Notes: generated by a model not told the origin, from the letters alone. A stretch of DNA of 64,000 nucleotides from Epilithonimonas xixisoli (GCF_004365655.1 NZ_SOEO01000002.1:744001-808000); one strand, 5' to 3'. Counted from the stretch's first letter, positions 1 through 9,381 are shown. Program-made: numbers and translations.

Positions 1-364
1 CCACATCTGTGCGACTGGTTTTGCTGATTTCAGAATTTTTTGTTTTAATGGTAAAAGCCGTGTAAACTTGGTGTTTTTGTCCAGATAAAATTTTCAACAT
101 TTCGAAAGCTTCAGTTTCATCAGTTGGTTTGAGAAGGATTTTTTGGTCTAAGGCCACAATCGTGTCCGAGGTCAGGAGAATTTCATCTGCATCGACATTG
201 AAAGCTTTGGCTTTTTTATTTGAAACGTATTCCGCAATTTGATTTGGTTGTAAATCGGAAGGATAAGATTCATCAACATCGATTTTTACAATATCGAATT
301 CATAACCCAATTGTGATAATAACTCTTTTCGTCTAGGTGAATTGGAGGCTAGTAACAGTTTCAT
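1..364 (-). CDS. maf: Maf-family nucleotide pyrophosphatase (partial, 3' end outside window)
   Basis: Reading leftwards from an ATG at 362-364, about 121 codons are open to the window edge. The N-terminus carries the Maf signature LLASNSPRRKELL, followed by a conserved SDTIV segment near residue 70. Maf proteins are house-cleaning pyrophosphatases that hydrolyse non-canonical or modified nucleoside triphosphates; they are also linked to septum formation control. The start lies 9 bases after the kdsC stop, so both are probably on one transcript. The C-terminal third is missing only because the window ends. The family call is firm; which Maf subfamily (dTTP/UTP or 7-methyl-GTP type) cannot be decided from the visible part. 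Confidence 0.9.
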   Translation of the reverse strand, partial: MKLLLASNSPRRKELLSQLGYEFDIVKIDVDESYPSDLQPNQIAEYVSNKKAKAFNVDADEILLTSDTIVALDQKILLKPTDETEAFEMLKILSGQKHQVYTAFTIKTKNSEISKTSRTDV

Positions 365-373
365 TATCAATTA

Positions 374-895
374 TTAAGCTGATTTTGTTTCTTCGTCCAA
401 GTTCCATTTTCCCTGCACTTTCATCACTTGTTCTATGACATCGCGAACAGCACCTTTTCCGCCAAATACTGGGGAAATATAATCCGAAATCGCTTTCACT
501 TCTGGAACCGAGTTTGCAGGACAAGCAGAAATCTCCGCCAGTTTCATAATCCCAATATCCGGAATGTCATCGCCCATCATCAGAATTTCGGAATCTTGCA
601 AGTTATGTTTTGATTTGAAATCTTCGTAATCGGAAACTTTGTGGGAAGACTTGGCGTAATAATCTTTGATTCCGAGATATTCCATTCTGTTTTTCACCAT
701 CGGATCGTTACCGCCGGTTATGATTCCTATTTTAAAACCTTTTTTAAGCGATTGTACCACAGCGTAACCATCCAAAACGCTCATCACGCGGGACATATTT
801 TGATCTGGCAAAAGATAGACACTTCCGTCTGTGAAAACGCCATCAACATCGAAAACAAAGGCTTTTATATTTTTTAATTTTGGTAGATAACTCAT
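374..895 (-). CDS. kdsC: KdsC-like HAD phosphatase (3-deoxy-D-manno-octulosonate 8-phosphate phosphatase)
   Basis: This 173-residue HAD hydrolase has the C0-type, cap-less size expected of KdsC. HAD motif I is FDVDGVFTDG (residues 15-24), with the nucleophile and general acid aspartates at 16 and 18. A threonine-containing motif II (IITGG) follows, and motif IV is GDDIPD near residue 110. KdsC removes phosphate from KDO-8-phosphate to give free KDO for lipopolysaccharide inner core, in the cytoplasm. In flavobacteria this gene commonly sits beside maf, as here. A related sialic-acid-type phosphatase is possible but less likely because no NeuA domain or sialate genes are nearby. Confidence 0.88.
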   Translation of the reverse strand: MSYLPKLKNIKAFVFDVDGVFTDGSVYLLPDQNMSRVMSVLDGYAVVQSLKKGFKIGIITGGNDPMVKNRMEYLGIKDYYAKSSHKVSDYEDFKSKHNLQDSEILMMGDDIPDIGIMKLAEISACPANSVPEVKAISDYISPVFGGKGAVRDVIEQVMKVQGKWNLDEETKSA

Positions 896-925
896 TTTAA
901 TTTTATTAGAAATTTTGCATAAAAA

Positions 926-945
926 AGTCCTCCAAGTAGAGGACT
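926..945 (-). terminator. Intrinsic terminator of the GLPGLI gene
   Basis: The 7-bp arms AGTCCTC (926-932) and GAGGACT (939-945) form a perfect stem with a 6-base loop. Read on the minus strand it is followed by six T residues, and it lies 26 bases past the stop of the gene ending at 971. Confidence 0.75.
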
Positions 946-970
946 ATAAAAATATGGATTATAAATTAAT

Positions 971-1876
971 CTAAGGATAAAGCGCAGGTTCTATTTTGTT
1001 ATTATCATTTTTGATGGATTCTTTCTGGTGTTTTTCCATCGCTCTCAGCATCTCTGCACTGTCATTGATTTGTTTTCCATTCATATTGACGGTCATTTTC
1101 ACATTGCCTTGAGAAAGCATCTGGCGCATATTTTTCACCGGATCATTTTTGTAATCTTTCCATTGTTTTTTGAATTGCTCTTCGGAGATTTCGATTTCTT
1201 TTCCGTTGGCAAATCCAAAAGTTCTGATCACGGTTCCGGGTTTGGTTCCTGCTAATTCTTCTTTTTTCTCTATTTTTTCGATGTCATCAAATTTCTTACT
1301 TCCCACAAATTTGTAAGCGTGCGTGCCGGTAGAATCTTCCATTTCCAGGATCAAACCTGGCAATCCGTGGAATTTGTATGGACCATCCTGAAAAGGAAAA
1401 TCTTGTGAAAACCAAGCCGTCCAAGTTCTTCCGCCAAAATCGACTGTCGCTTTTTGGGCTTCGAATTTGTCAATCTTTTTGGTCTCCGGAAGGATTTTCC
1501 ATTCCATTGGTTTTTCATTTTTCACGGAGAATTTGGAATCTCCGATGGATGTGTGCAAAACGGTTGTAAAATCTGGATATTTTTTGTTAATAGAGTAAGC
1601 GACTTTACCTTCTTTTCCGCCCTCATATTTGAAGGAAGTAGATCCCATTGAGATTTGTTTTTGGAAATAAGCTTCTCTGGTCGAGTCGCTCACAAATTTC
1701 TGTCTGCTGTAGAATTTGCTTTCGTCTTTGCGGATGTCAAGATACATCAATTCGGTTTCGAGAGAATCTTTTTTCTCGATGTTTGATGCAAATTTGTATT
1801 CATACATAATCCTTGTTCCTTGAGCAAATGACATTAAACCCAAAGAAATCATTAATAATAAAAGTGTTTTCTTCAT
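971..1876 (-). CDS. GLPGLI family secreted protein
   Basis: A 301-residue exported protein. Residues 1-19 form a signal peptide ending in SFAQ, and the family-defining motif GLPGLI is at residues 171-176, inside the usual FHGLPGLILEM context. The family is restricted to Bacteroidota and its biochemical function is unknown. It is often encoded next to a large outer-membrane barrel protein with an N-terminal carboxypeptidase-regulatory-like domain, exactly as here (that gene ends 88 bases upstream). The pair probably works at the outer membrane or in the periplasm, perhaps in peptide or metal handling; this role is inference. A terminator follows the stop. Confidence 0.88.
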   Translation of the reverse strand: MKKTLLLLMISLGLMSFAQGTRIMYEYKFASNIEKKDSLETELMYLDIRKDESKFYSRQKFVSDSTREAYFQKQISMGSTSFKYEGGKEGKVAYSINKKYPDFTTVLHTSIGDSKFSVKNEKPMEWKILPETKKIDKFEAQKATVDFGGRTWTAWFSQDFPFQDGPYKFHGLPGLILEMEDSTGTHAYKFVGSKKFDDIEKIEKKEELAGTKPGTVIRTFGFANGKEIEISEEQFKKQWKDYKNDPVKNMRQMLSQGNVKMTVNMNGKQINDSAEMLRAMEKHQKESIKNDNNKIEPALYP

Positions 1877-1964
1877 ACCTAAGTTTTTAGTGATTTAAAA
1901 TTAAGAAAAATAAAAAGGCAGACAAAAAAATTGTGCTACCTTTCTGTTAATATAAAATAGTGTG

Positions 1965-4676
1965 TTATTTGAAATTAAATTTGACAGTGAACATAAACTG
2001 GCTTGGACGGATGTACATTTGATTGGTTGTAACAAGCTGTTGGAAAGCATCTACAGAAACGGTTTCGTAAACTTTTCTATTCGCAATGTTCAACCATTTG
2101 AATTCGAAATCAATTTTTCTTTTCACCCAAGTGTATTGGTAAGAAATGTCGAAGAAAGAGTTTCTAAAGTTTTCTCCACTCGCACTGGTAGAAAGGTCGT
2201 CCCAATTGAAACCAAATGTATGATTTTCGCTCGGATAGATGTATGTGCTCAGATTGTGATTCCATCCGCTGGAGTTTAAAACTGTATCGAAAACTTTGTT
2301 CGTATTTTTATTCCAATTCATACTAATGTTATAATCTACACTTATCCAGCTGAAGTATGCATTGTTGAACTTTGCTCCCAAAGATTGTCTGCTGTTGGTA
2401 GATTCTCCAAAAATATTGTTGAATTTTGAAAATGAATTGCTGTCTGTGTTAGACGCATTCACGGACAAATTGGTTTTAAACTTCGGGAAATATTTTCCAA
2501 CTTCTACACTTTCTGTTTGCGATCTGTTTGTATTCTCTTGAGCTTCTAATGCTAGTCTAGAGATAAAACCATCTGTTGCGTAGCTTTCTATCAAGTTTCT
2601 CTTGTTTGTAGAGTAGTTGTATCTCACATTGAAAAACAAATTGTTCAAAGGATTTCGATATTCCAATCTTGTTCCTGCCATTCTTGATAGATATTCTGGC
2701 ATTTCTACATTGTCACTGTATCTCACCTGTATGTTAGTAGGACTTGTCAACATATTTCCGCCATACAAAAACCCAAAGTTTCCAAAATCATAAGATTGAT
2801 TGGCAAATGCCCAAATTTTGAAAAACGATGCAAAATCTAAACTTGCAAACAAATTGGGTTCAAAAACGGTTTTACTTTTATCCAAATAATCTTGTCTGAT
2901 GTTGTCTTTATAAGTGATTCCATAAAAATTCATCGGAAGTGTCAAGTTCAAGTTGAAATTTTGAGATTTGAAGTTAACGCCAACTTGCGTGTAAGGACGA
3001 ACCTCGTTCCAGTCAACATTATTCTGCTTATCTGTTCCTAAGTAATAACTTGAGTTGTTGATTGAACCTGTGATAGCTGATTTCAAGTTATTAAAACTCA
3101 AATTCAAACCAACTTCTGGCGTGAAAGTCCATTTTTTATATGATAATCCCACAGAAGCCGAATGATTGACCTCCATAGTTTCTGAGTTGGCGTATTGCGT
3201 TACTGTATCAAAATCTTGGAACCCAAATCGACTCATGTATGAACCTGGAGAAACAGTCATCGTTTGTCTGTCTTTTTGATATTTGATGTAACTCATAAAG
3301 TTTACCAATTTTTCTTTCCAAGGAATAATGGTACTCAAGGAATTCTGGAAAGTTCCAGTTGGAGATTCTAAAGATTCATTAGCCATATTTCTAATTGAAG
3401 TTGTAGAACCTTCCAGAGGTGGAAGATTATTATCTACATCTCCACGATATGTGTTCCAGAAGCTGTTCCAAGTTGTCACGTTTTTGAAGAAGCCTTTCTT
3501 CGCATTTTTTGTGAAGATCAATTCTCCTTTTGCAACGTTATCAAAAAACTTGTTGTTGGTAGAAGAGATAAACGTTCCTCCACTTTCAATAGTTGGTGAT
3601 CCAGCTTGGTAAACTCTGGTTTGAATATCTTCTCTTGTAATGCTGTTGTTTGTGTAAGAAGCGTTTGCTTTCAACTCCCATTCTTTATTTTTGAAAGGAC
3701 TGGTCAAAAGGTTGGCAGAAAAGTAGTGAACATTATTTAGCAAATATCTTTTTTCAGGAATGTTTGGAACGCCTGCGGTTTCTATATTTGTCCAAGACTT
3801 TTGTCCCGCTTGGCTTCTTCTACCTTCCCATCGGCTTCCAAAACCTAAAAGATTGCCTTCATTTTCAACACTTTCGCCATTGTTGTTGGCTTTGTAATTA
3901 ATGACCCATTGATTTTTCTGACCAAAGAACATTGGTGTTAATTTCACATTCCAAAGCAATGGGCTGAAACCTGCGCCAACTTCTCCACGACCAGTCATCG
4001 TCACAGATTTTTTTAATTTAATATTCAATGCTGCTTGGTCAGATGGTACTTTATCTCGTAGAATACTTACTGGCTGATGATTTTCCATAACCTCTACTTT
4101 AGAAACTGCATCTTTCGGAAGTGAATTGTTGATGGTTCCGTAACCGCCTTCCATCAAATCTTTTCCATTCACATAGAATTTATTGATTGGTTCACCTTGG
4201 TACTTCACGGCGCCATCTTTTCCAACTTCAATTCCCGGGATTTTTTTCAAAACATCGGCAAGGGTTCTGTCATTTTTATTTTCGAAGGATTTTAGATCGT
4301 AAGAAATCGTATCTCCTCTTTTAGTGATCAATTTTGTTTTCAAACGCACTTCCTGGATTTCCGTTGCCTGAGAATCCATAGAGAAATTCATTTTTTGATC
4401 ATCATTTTTGATGGATTTTGTCACTGGCTTCTGGTTGAAAGCTTTGATTTTAAGATCCAAATTGCTTTCCGCCGAGGTGAATGTGACTTTGTATTCGCCT
4501 TTTGCATTGGAAATTCCGTAAGCCAGAATCGCATTTTTTCCTGGTTCTTCAATTGTCACACTGGCGCTGGCAAGTGGCTTCCCGTCTGCATCATTGATGA
4601 TTCCCGATACTGTCTTTTGTGCAAAAACAATTAAAGAAAACGCAAGCACAAAGATGAAAGATAAAAGTTTTTTCAT
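1965..4676 (-). CDS. TonB-dependent-receptor-like outer membrane beta-barrel protein
   Basis: This 903-residue protein starts with a signal peptide (residues 1-20, ending FAQ). A carboxypeptidase-D regulatory-like beta-sandwich follows at about 22-100, then a plug-like domain around 120-215 containing ADVLKKIPGIEV and FYVNGKD. The remaining 650 residues alternate aromatic and polar residues, as in a large barrel (OMP_b-brl_3 type), and end in KFNFK with the terminal aromatic pattern of outer-membrane proteins. It is a SusC-like relative without an adjacent SusD gene. It is likely co-transcribed with the downstream GLPGLI gene. The substrate cannot be deduced from the sequence. Confidence 0.85.
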   Translation of the reverse strand: MKKLLSFIFVLAFSLIVFAQKTVSGIINDADGKPLASASVTIEEPGKNAILAYGISNAKGEYKVTFTSAESNLDLKIKAFNQKPVTKSIKNDDQKMNFSMDSQATEIQEVRLKTKLITKRGDTISYDLKSFENKNDRTLADVLKKIPGIEVGKDGAVKYQGEPINKFYVNGKDLMEGGYGTINNSLPKDAVSKVEVMENHQPVSILRDKVPSDQAALNIKLKKSVTMTGRGEVGAGFSPLLWNVKLTPMFFGQKNQWVINYKANNNGESVENEGNLLGFGSRWEGRRSQAGQKSWTNIETAGVPNIPEKRYLLNNVHYFSANLLTSPFKNKEWELKANASYTNNSITREDIQTRVYQAGSPTIESGGTFISSTNNKFFDNVAKGELIFTKNAKKGFFKNVTTWNSFWNTYRGDVDNNLPPLEGSTTSIRNMANESLESPTGTFQNSLSTIIPWKEKLVNFMSYIKYQKDRQTMTVSPGSYMSRFGFQDFDTVTQYANSETMEVNHSASVGLSYKKWTFTPEVGLNLSFNNLKSAITGSINNSSYYLGTDKQNNVDWNEVRPYTQVGVNFKSQNFNLNLTLPMNFYGITYKDNIRQDYLDKSKTVFEPNLFASLDFASFFKIWAFANQSYDFGNFGFLYGGNMLTSPTNIQVRYSDNVEMPEYLSRMAGTRLEYRNPLNNLFFNVRYNYSTNKRNLIESYATDGFISRLALEAQENTNRSQTESVEVGKYFPKFKTNLSVNASNTDSNSFSKFNNIFGESTNSRQSLGAKFNNAYFSWISVDYNISMNWNKNTNKVFDTVLNSSGWNHNLSTYIYPSENHTFGFNWDDLSTSASGENFRNSFFDISYQYTWVKRKIDFEFKWLNIANRKVYETVSVDAFQQLVTTNQMYIRPSQFMFTVKFNFK

Positions 4677-4881
4677 AGTTATTTAAAATGTATCACTAAA
4701 GTATTAGTAAAGAAACGTTGCAGATTGTTACAAACTTTTTGTTTGAGTCGTAAAAAAGATAGAAGTTAAAAGTTTTATGAAAAATCAAATGGCTTGATAA
4801 TTGGGTAAGAGCGCTTAGATCATTTATAATATCACATGATTTAATTTAAAATAATTATAAACAAAGAATACTTAATTTTAA

Positions 4882-4889
4882 TAAATTTG
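4882..4889 (+). promoter_or_regulatory. Bacteroidetes -7 promoter element for the cupin-like gene
   Basis: TAAATTTG matches the TAnnTTTG consensus exactly and lies 20 bases before the ATG at 4910. The upstream -33 element is poorly defined. Confidence 0.5.
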
Positions 4890-4909
4890 CTCCTTAATAT
4901 TACATTAAC

Positions 4910-5791
4910 ATGGGAATCATTTTAAAACCGATTGATATTGTAGATGATATTTCTAGAGAAGATTTCTTGGAAAAATATCTGAAACCACGCAAACCTGTTG
5001 TCATCAAAAATATGGCTAGAAACTGGCCAGCCTATCAGAAATGGACGATGGATTATATCAAAGAAGTTGTAGGCGATGTGACGGTTCCCTTGTATGACAG
5101 TGCAAAAGCAGATCCTGCAGCGCCCATCAATGCGCCAACTACAGAAATGAAATTTGCAGATTACATCGATCTGATTCAAAGAGAACCTACGGATCTTAGG
5201 ATTTTCTTTTTCGATCCCATCAAACACGCACCCGATATTTTGAATGATTATATCTCTCCAAAAGAATTAATGGGCGGATTTCTTGACAAATATCCAAGTA
5301 TGTTTTTCGGAGGGAAAAGTTCTGTGACGTTCCTGCATTACGATATTGATTTAGCTCACATTTTCCACACACACTTCAACGGGAGAAAACACGTTTTGCT
5401 TTTCGAACAGAAGTGGAAAGAAAGATTATACTGTTTGCCATATGCCACTTACGCGTTGGAAGATTATGATATAGAAAATCCCGATTTCACAAAATTCCCA
5501 GCATTAGACGGCGTTCAAGGTATCGAATGTTTTCTGGAGCACGGCGACACGCTTTTTATGCCGACGGGCTGGTGGCACTGGATGAAATATCTGGACGGCA
5601 GTTTCTCACTGTCGCTGAGAGCTTGGGACAAAAGTTGGGGCGTGAAAGCCAATTCACTTTGGAATCTTACGGTACAAAGAGGTTTTGATAACTTTATGAA
5701 AAAAAATTTCAAAGCCAATTATATGAATTGGAAAGAGAAAAAAGCCATCGAAAGAGGAAATTACGCTTTGAAAAGAGGTTTGCCGAGATAA
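4910..5791 (+). CDS. JmjC/cupin-8-like Fe(II) oxygenase-type protein
   Basis: A 293-residue cytosolic protein with the JmjC/cupin_8 layout. The N-terminal segment RKPVVIKNMARNWPA (27-41) is typical of the family. An iron-binding H-x-D pair sits at His143 and Asp145 (LHYDID), and a distal His in GWWHWM (His223) completes the facial triad. Relatives are 2-oxoglutarate-dependent hydroxylases of proteins, peptides or RNA, though many bacterial members are uncharacterised. All three metal ligands are present, so an active oxygenase is plausible; the substrate is unknown. It is monocistronic, with its own promoter and a downstream terminator. Confidence 0.8.
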   Translation: MGIILKPIDIVDDISREDFLEKYLKPRKPVVIKNMARNWPAYQKWTMDYIKEVVGDVTVPLYDSAKADPAAPINAPTTEMKFADYIDLIQREPTDLRIFFFDPIKHAPDILNDYISPKELMGGFLDKYPSMFFGGKSSVTFLHYDIDLAHIFHTHFNGRKHVLLFEQKWKERLYCLPYATYALEDYDIENPDFTKFPALDGVQGIECFLEHGDTLFMPTGWWHWMKYLDGSFSLSLRAWDKSWGVKANSLWNLTVQRGFDNFMKKNFKANYMNWKEKKAIERGNYALKRGLPR

Positions 5792-5848
5792 TATAAATGT
5801 ACATTGTAAAAAGTATAATGTAAAAAGTATTTCAATACTTAAATAAAA

Positions 5849-5878
5849 ATGCAACTAAATTATTTAGTTGCATTTTTT
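5849..5878 (+). terminator. Intrinsic terminator after the cupin-like gene
   Basis: An 11-bp perfect stem (ATGCAACTAAA at 5849-5859 with its complement at 5863-5873) has a 3-base loop and is followed by six T residues on the plus strand. The A-rich left flank also allows it to act on the converging gdhA transcript. Confidence 0.8.
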
Positions 5879-5926
5879 ATAATCAATCAGATTCTAATTT
5901 CTAAAATCTAACTTCTAATTTCTTAA

Positions 5927-7285
5927 TTAAACCACACCTTGCGCCAACATTGCCTCAGCCACTTTTACAAAGCCTGCGATGTTTGCACCTTTCACGTAGT
6001 TAACATAACCATCTTCTTCTTTTCCGTAGTCTCTACACGCTTTGTGGATGCCAATCATAATTTCTTTCAATCTTGCATCAACTTCTTCAGAAGACCAATT
6101 CAAACGGATGGAGTTCTGAGTCATCTCCAAACCAGAAGTGGCAACTCCACCAGCGTTAGACGCTTTTCCTGGAGAGAATAAAACTTTGTTGTCCAAGAAA
6201 TAATTAATAGCGTCCAAAGTTGAAGGCATATTCGCTGCTTCAGTCACACAGATTACGCCGTTTTCTACTAATTTTTTAGCATCTTCCAAATCTAACTCAT
6301 TTTGAGTTGCAGAAGGAATCGCTACATCGCATTTCACTTCCCAAGGACGTTTCCCAGCGTGGAATTCTGCCGTTGGATATTTTTTCACATAGTCTTCTGC
6401 GCGGTTGTTTCCAGACGCACGAAGTTCTAATAGATATTCAATTTTTTCACCAGTGATTCCGTCTTTGTCATAAACATAACCGTCAGGACCAGAAAGTGTT
6501 ACTGCTTTTCCGCCTAGTTCTTCAACTTTTTTGATAACACCCCAAGCCACGTTTCCGAAACCTGAAACTGTTACAGTTTTTCCTTTGAAATCTTCTCCAA
6601 TGGTTCTCAACATCTGCTCAGCGAAGTAAACAACGCCGTACCCAGTCGCTTCCGGACGAATCAATGAACCTCCATAAGCCAAACCTTTTCCAGTCAAAAC
6701 TCCGGTAAACTCGTTTCTGATTTTTTTATATTGACCGAATAAGTATCCGATTTCTCTAGCACCAACACCAATATCTCCCGCAGGAACGTCGGTTTCTGGA
6801 CCAATATGTTTGCACATTTCTGTCATAAAAGCTTGGCAAAAACGCATCACTTCCATATCCGATTTTCCTTGTGGGTCAAAATCAGAACCTCCTTTTCCAC
6901 CGCCCATTGGAAGTGTCGTCAAAGAGTTTTTGAAAGTTTGTTCGAAAGCCAAAAATTTAAGAACAGACAAGTTCACAGTTGGATGAAAACGGATTCCGCC
7001 TTTGTAAGGTCCAATCGCAGAGTTCATTTGGATTCTGAAACCTCTGTTTACTTGGATTTCGCCTTTGTCATCCACCCACGGAACGCGGAAAATAATCGTT
7101 CTTTCAGGTTCAGCCATTCTCTCTAGAAGCTTCATTCCTGTGTATTGTTTTCTGGTTGCGATAAACGGAATTACAGTGACTGCAACTTCCTTCACAGCCT
7201 GAAGAAATTCTGGTTCATTTGGGTTTTTGGCTTCTACTTTTGCCATAAACTCCTGGATTTTTTGCTCTACGTTATAGTGTTCCAT
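5927..7285 (-). CDS. gdhA: NADP-type glutamate dehydrogenase
   Basis: This 452-residue enzyme is the usual length of the hexameric small-subunit GDH family. It interconverts 2-oxoglutarate plus ammonium and glutamate, the main ammonium assimilation route besides GS/GOGAT. The substrate-binding region holds KGGIRFHP (about 95-102), the catalytic-lysine motif GGGKGG (Lys131) and PAGDIGVG (168-175) with the conserved aspartate. A Rossmann segment (SGFGNVAWG) follows in the second half. NADPH preference is inferred from length and overall similarity to biosynthetic GdhA. A matching Bacteroidetes promoter lies just upstream, so it is probably transcribed alone. Confidence 0.95.
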   Translation of the reverse strand: MEHYNVEQKIQEFMAKVEAKNPNEPEFLQAVKEVAVTVIPFIATRKQYTGMKLLERMAEPERTIIFRVPWVDDKGEIQVNRGFRIQMNSAIGPYKGGIRFHPTVNLSVLKFLAFEQTFKNSLTTLPMGGGKGGSDFDPQGKSDMEVMRFCQAFMTEMCKHIGPETDVPAGDIGVGAREIGYLFGQYKKIRNEFTGVLTGKGLAYGGSLIRPEATGYGVVYFAEQMLRTIGEDFKGKTVTVSGFGNVAWGVIKKVEELGGKAVTLSGPDGYVYDKDGITGEKIEYLLELRASGNNRAEDYVKKYPTAEFHAGKRPWEVKCDVAIPSATQNELDLEDAKKLVENGVICVTEAANMPSTLDAINYFLDNKVLFSPGKASNAGGVATSGLEMTQNSIRLNWSSEEVDARLKEIMIGIHKACRDYGKEEDGYVNYVKGANIAGFVKVAEAMLAQGVV

Positions 7286-7306
7286 AAAGGTTGATTATTA
7301 TGACAA

Positions 7307-7314
7307 CAAATTTA
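7307..7314 (-). promoter_or_regulatory. Bacteroidetes promoter of gdhA
   Basis: On the minus strand TAAATTTG matches TAnnTTTG exactly, 21 bases upstream of the gdhA ATG. A TTG at 7334-7336 stands 19 bases further upstream, fitting the -33 element spacing. Confidence 0.65.
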
Positions 7315-7469
7315 ATTTTATTTTCGAATTTCGCAAGTAATATTTTAATTATTATCGAAAATTTAAGGATATGAACTAAGTTTTTTGCTTAATGTATAAT
7401 TACATCTTTTGCGTTAACGATTTTTGAAGTTAATGTTAATTTACTTCAAATTTCCGTAAGCCTTATTTT

Positions 7470-8576
7470 TTAACTAAGTTGATATTGTCGCCCGGAAAGA
7501 CATTTCACATAGCCATAAATCTCTAAATCTAAAAGAATTGGTAAAAGTTTGTGGTGCAAAATCCCAGATTTATCCGCTAATTCATCCAAAGAAATGCTCT
7601 TATTTTCAGTAATGATTTCCAGTAATTTGAGGTGTTCTTTTTTGTCAGCATCGATTTTAATTTTCGGTTCTTCTGCCGGGAAAAGTTCTGGCTGAGGGAT
7701 GAAATTCAGATTCTTGACCAGCGTTTTGATATCAACGATAGATTCAGCTTTGTTGTTGGCAATGAGTTGATTGCAACCTTGGCTGTAAACATCTGTGATT
7801 TTCCCAGGCAAAGCAAAAACATCCCGATTATATTGATTTGATGCGGTGACAGTTGTCACAGAACCGCCACCATAAGCCGTTTCCACAACAATTAGATGAG
7901 GTGAAAATCCAGCGATGATTCTGTTGCGTTGTAAAAAGTTTTCCTTCGCCATTCCTTCAAACGAGGCGTATTCCGTAATGAGAGCGCCATTGTTTTCAAT
8001 AATTTTCTTAGCGAGATTTTTATTGGAAGCCGGATAGATTTTGTCTAGACTTTGCGCCAAAATGGCAATGGTGGGAATTTGATTTTTTAATGATTCTTCG
8101 TGCACGCAAGAGTCTGCGCCCAAAGCCAATCCGCTGATGGTACAAACTTTTGAACCCGATAATTCCTGAGTCAAATCCTGAATGAAATGTTTTCCATAAG
8201 CGGTCAATTTTCTTGTTCCCACGATGCTTACAGGATTTAGTTCATTGTTCAAATTTCCTTTGTAGAATAGAATCATCGGCGCATCATCACAATTCAAAAG
8301 ATGCTTTGGGTAAGATTCTTCGTCTTGGTGAATGATTTTGATGTCGTGTTTTTCGCAGAATTTCAATTCTTTCTCGGCGGAAGTCAGAAATTCTTGATTC
8401 CCGATATTCTGAATGCTGTTTTTCCCAATTCCAGAAATAGAAAGAAGAGATTTTGGCTTAGATTCCCAAACTTCTTTTGCTGAGCCAATATTCTTTATTA
8501 GCTTTTTTAGATTGATGTTGCCAATGTTTTTGCACTGTTTCAGCGCAAGGATATAGAGATGTTCTTCGGGATTCAT
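7470..8576 (-). CDS. dprA: DNA-processing protein DprA (Smf)
   Basis: A 368-residue DprA. It binds incoming single-stranded DNA during transformation and loads RecA. The N-terminal region carries helix-hairpin-helix-like sequence (SISGIGKNSI, 46-55). The Rossmann-like core has SIVGTRKLTAYG (117-128), SGLALGAD (148-155) and a downstream GKITDVYSQGCNQLI segment. The C-terminal 60 residues resemble the DML1 winged helix. It follows the rhomboid gene by 31 bases in the same direction, so co-transcription is likely. No other competence genes are in view. Confidence 0.93.
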   Translation of the reverse strand: MNPEEHLYILALKQCKNIGNINLKKLIKNIGSAKEVWESKPKSLLSISGIGKNSIQNIGNQEFLTSAEKELKFCEKHDIKIIHQDEESYPKHLLNCDDAPMILFYKGNLNNELNPVSIVGTRKLTAYGKHFIQDLTQELSGSKVCTISGLALGADSCVHEESLKNQIPTIAILAQSLDKIYPASNKNLAKKIIENNGALITEYASFEGMAKENFLQRNRIIAGFSPHLIVVETAYGGGSVTTVTASNQYNRDVFALPGKITDVYSQGCNQLIANNKAESIVDIKTLVKNLNFIPQPELFPAEEPKIKIDADKKEHLKLLEIITENKSISLDELADKSGILHHKLLPILLDLEIYGYVKCLSGRQYQLS

Positions 8577-8607
8577 AAGGTCATTTGTGTAAAGACCAAT
8601 TTAGAAA

Positions 8608-9381
8608 TTATTTTTCATTTCTACGGATTTCATCCAGATATTCCCAAATATTTTCTTGTTTGTATTGAGGCAAATCGTCAAAGTCTTCTGGGTGATTCTG
8701 GATGTATTCTTGCCAAAGTCTGTCGTCTTTTTCGCTGTAATAATTAGGATATTCCCAGAGGTATTTAATTTTTTTTTCGCCCTGTTTTCTGAAAATGAAA
8801 GCCAAAATAATTCCTGTGATTGCACCGGCCAAGTGAGATTGCCAGCTGATTCTGCTCCGTTCTTCCAATTGTGAGAAGAATTCTTCTGGAAAAATACCCC
8901 AAATCAAACTTCCGTAATAAAGTGCAACAACGAGTGAAACTGTCAGCAACTTCATATTCCACCGAAAAACGCCACTGAAAAAGATGAAGAAAGCCAGCAT
9001 ATAAACCACGCCACTTGCTCCCACAATACATGTATAAGTCCACTCTCCGGTAAAGATGTCCACTGGTGGTAGCATCCAGACAAGTAATCCGCCCGCAATC
9101 CAACCGATGAGAAAAATCTTGAATGCGATTTTTGAATAAAATTCAAACAATAAAAATAAGAGAATAGCAATTGGCATAGAGTTGCTAATGATGTGATCCA
9201 AACTGCCATGAAGCAATGGTGCGAAAATCACACCACTCAATCCATCGGGCACCAATGGAATGATGGCGCCGAAGCATCCTCCAAAAAATCCGAGATTCTG
9301 AAGCAGAAAAAAAATCCACATAAGTGCCAGCATAATGGCCGGAACTAAAAATGATTTTAAATGAAAGGTTTTCAAAAACAT
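8608..9381 (-). CDS. Rhomboid family intramembrane serine protease
   Basis: From the ATG at 9379-9381 this is a 257-residue polytopic protein. I prefer this start because the longer reading adds a basic 19-residue stretch before the first transmembrane segment. Six hydrophobic segments are visible. The catalytic serine lies in GASG (Ser123) and the histidine in SHLAGA (His183); an upstream HIISNS segment matches the oxyanion asparagine region. Rhomboids cleave membrane-embedded substrates; the target here is unknown. The C-terminal 60 residues form an acidic, aromatic-rich cytosolic tail. It is probably the first gene of a two-gene operon with dprA. Confidence 0.88.
   Translation of the reverse strand: MFLKTFHLKSFLVPAIMLALMWIFFLLQNLGFFGGCFGAIIPLVPDGLSGVIFAPLLHGSLDHIISNSMPIAILLFLLFEFYSKIAFKIFLIGWIAGGLLVWMLPPVDIFTGEWTYTCIVGASGVVYMLAFFIFFSGVFRWNMKLLTVSLVVALYYGSLIWGIFPEEFFSQLEERSRISWQSHLAGAITGIILAFIFRKQGEKKIKYLWEYPNYYSEKDDRLWQEYIQNHPEDFDDLPQYKQENIWEYLDEIRRNEK

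Noticed and set aside
7423-7450. Inverted repeat TTTGAAGT/ACTTCAAA near the dprA end
   Set aside because: No T-run follows on the expected strand and the loop is long, so I do not call it a terminator.
8765-9103. Minus-strand frame inside the rhomboid gene in another register
   Set aside because: Overlaps the rhomboid catalytic region in a different frame and has no recognisable family features.
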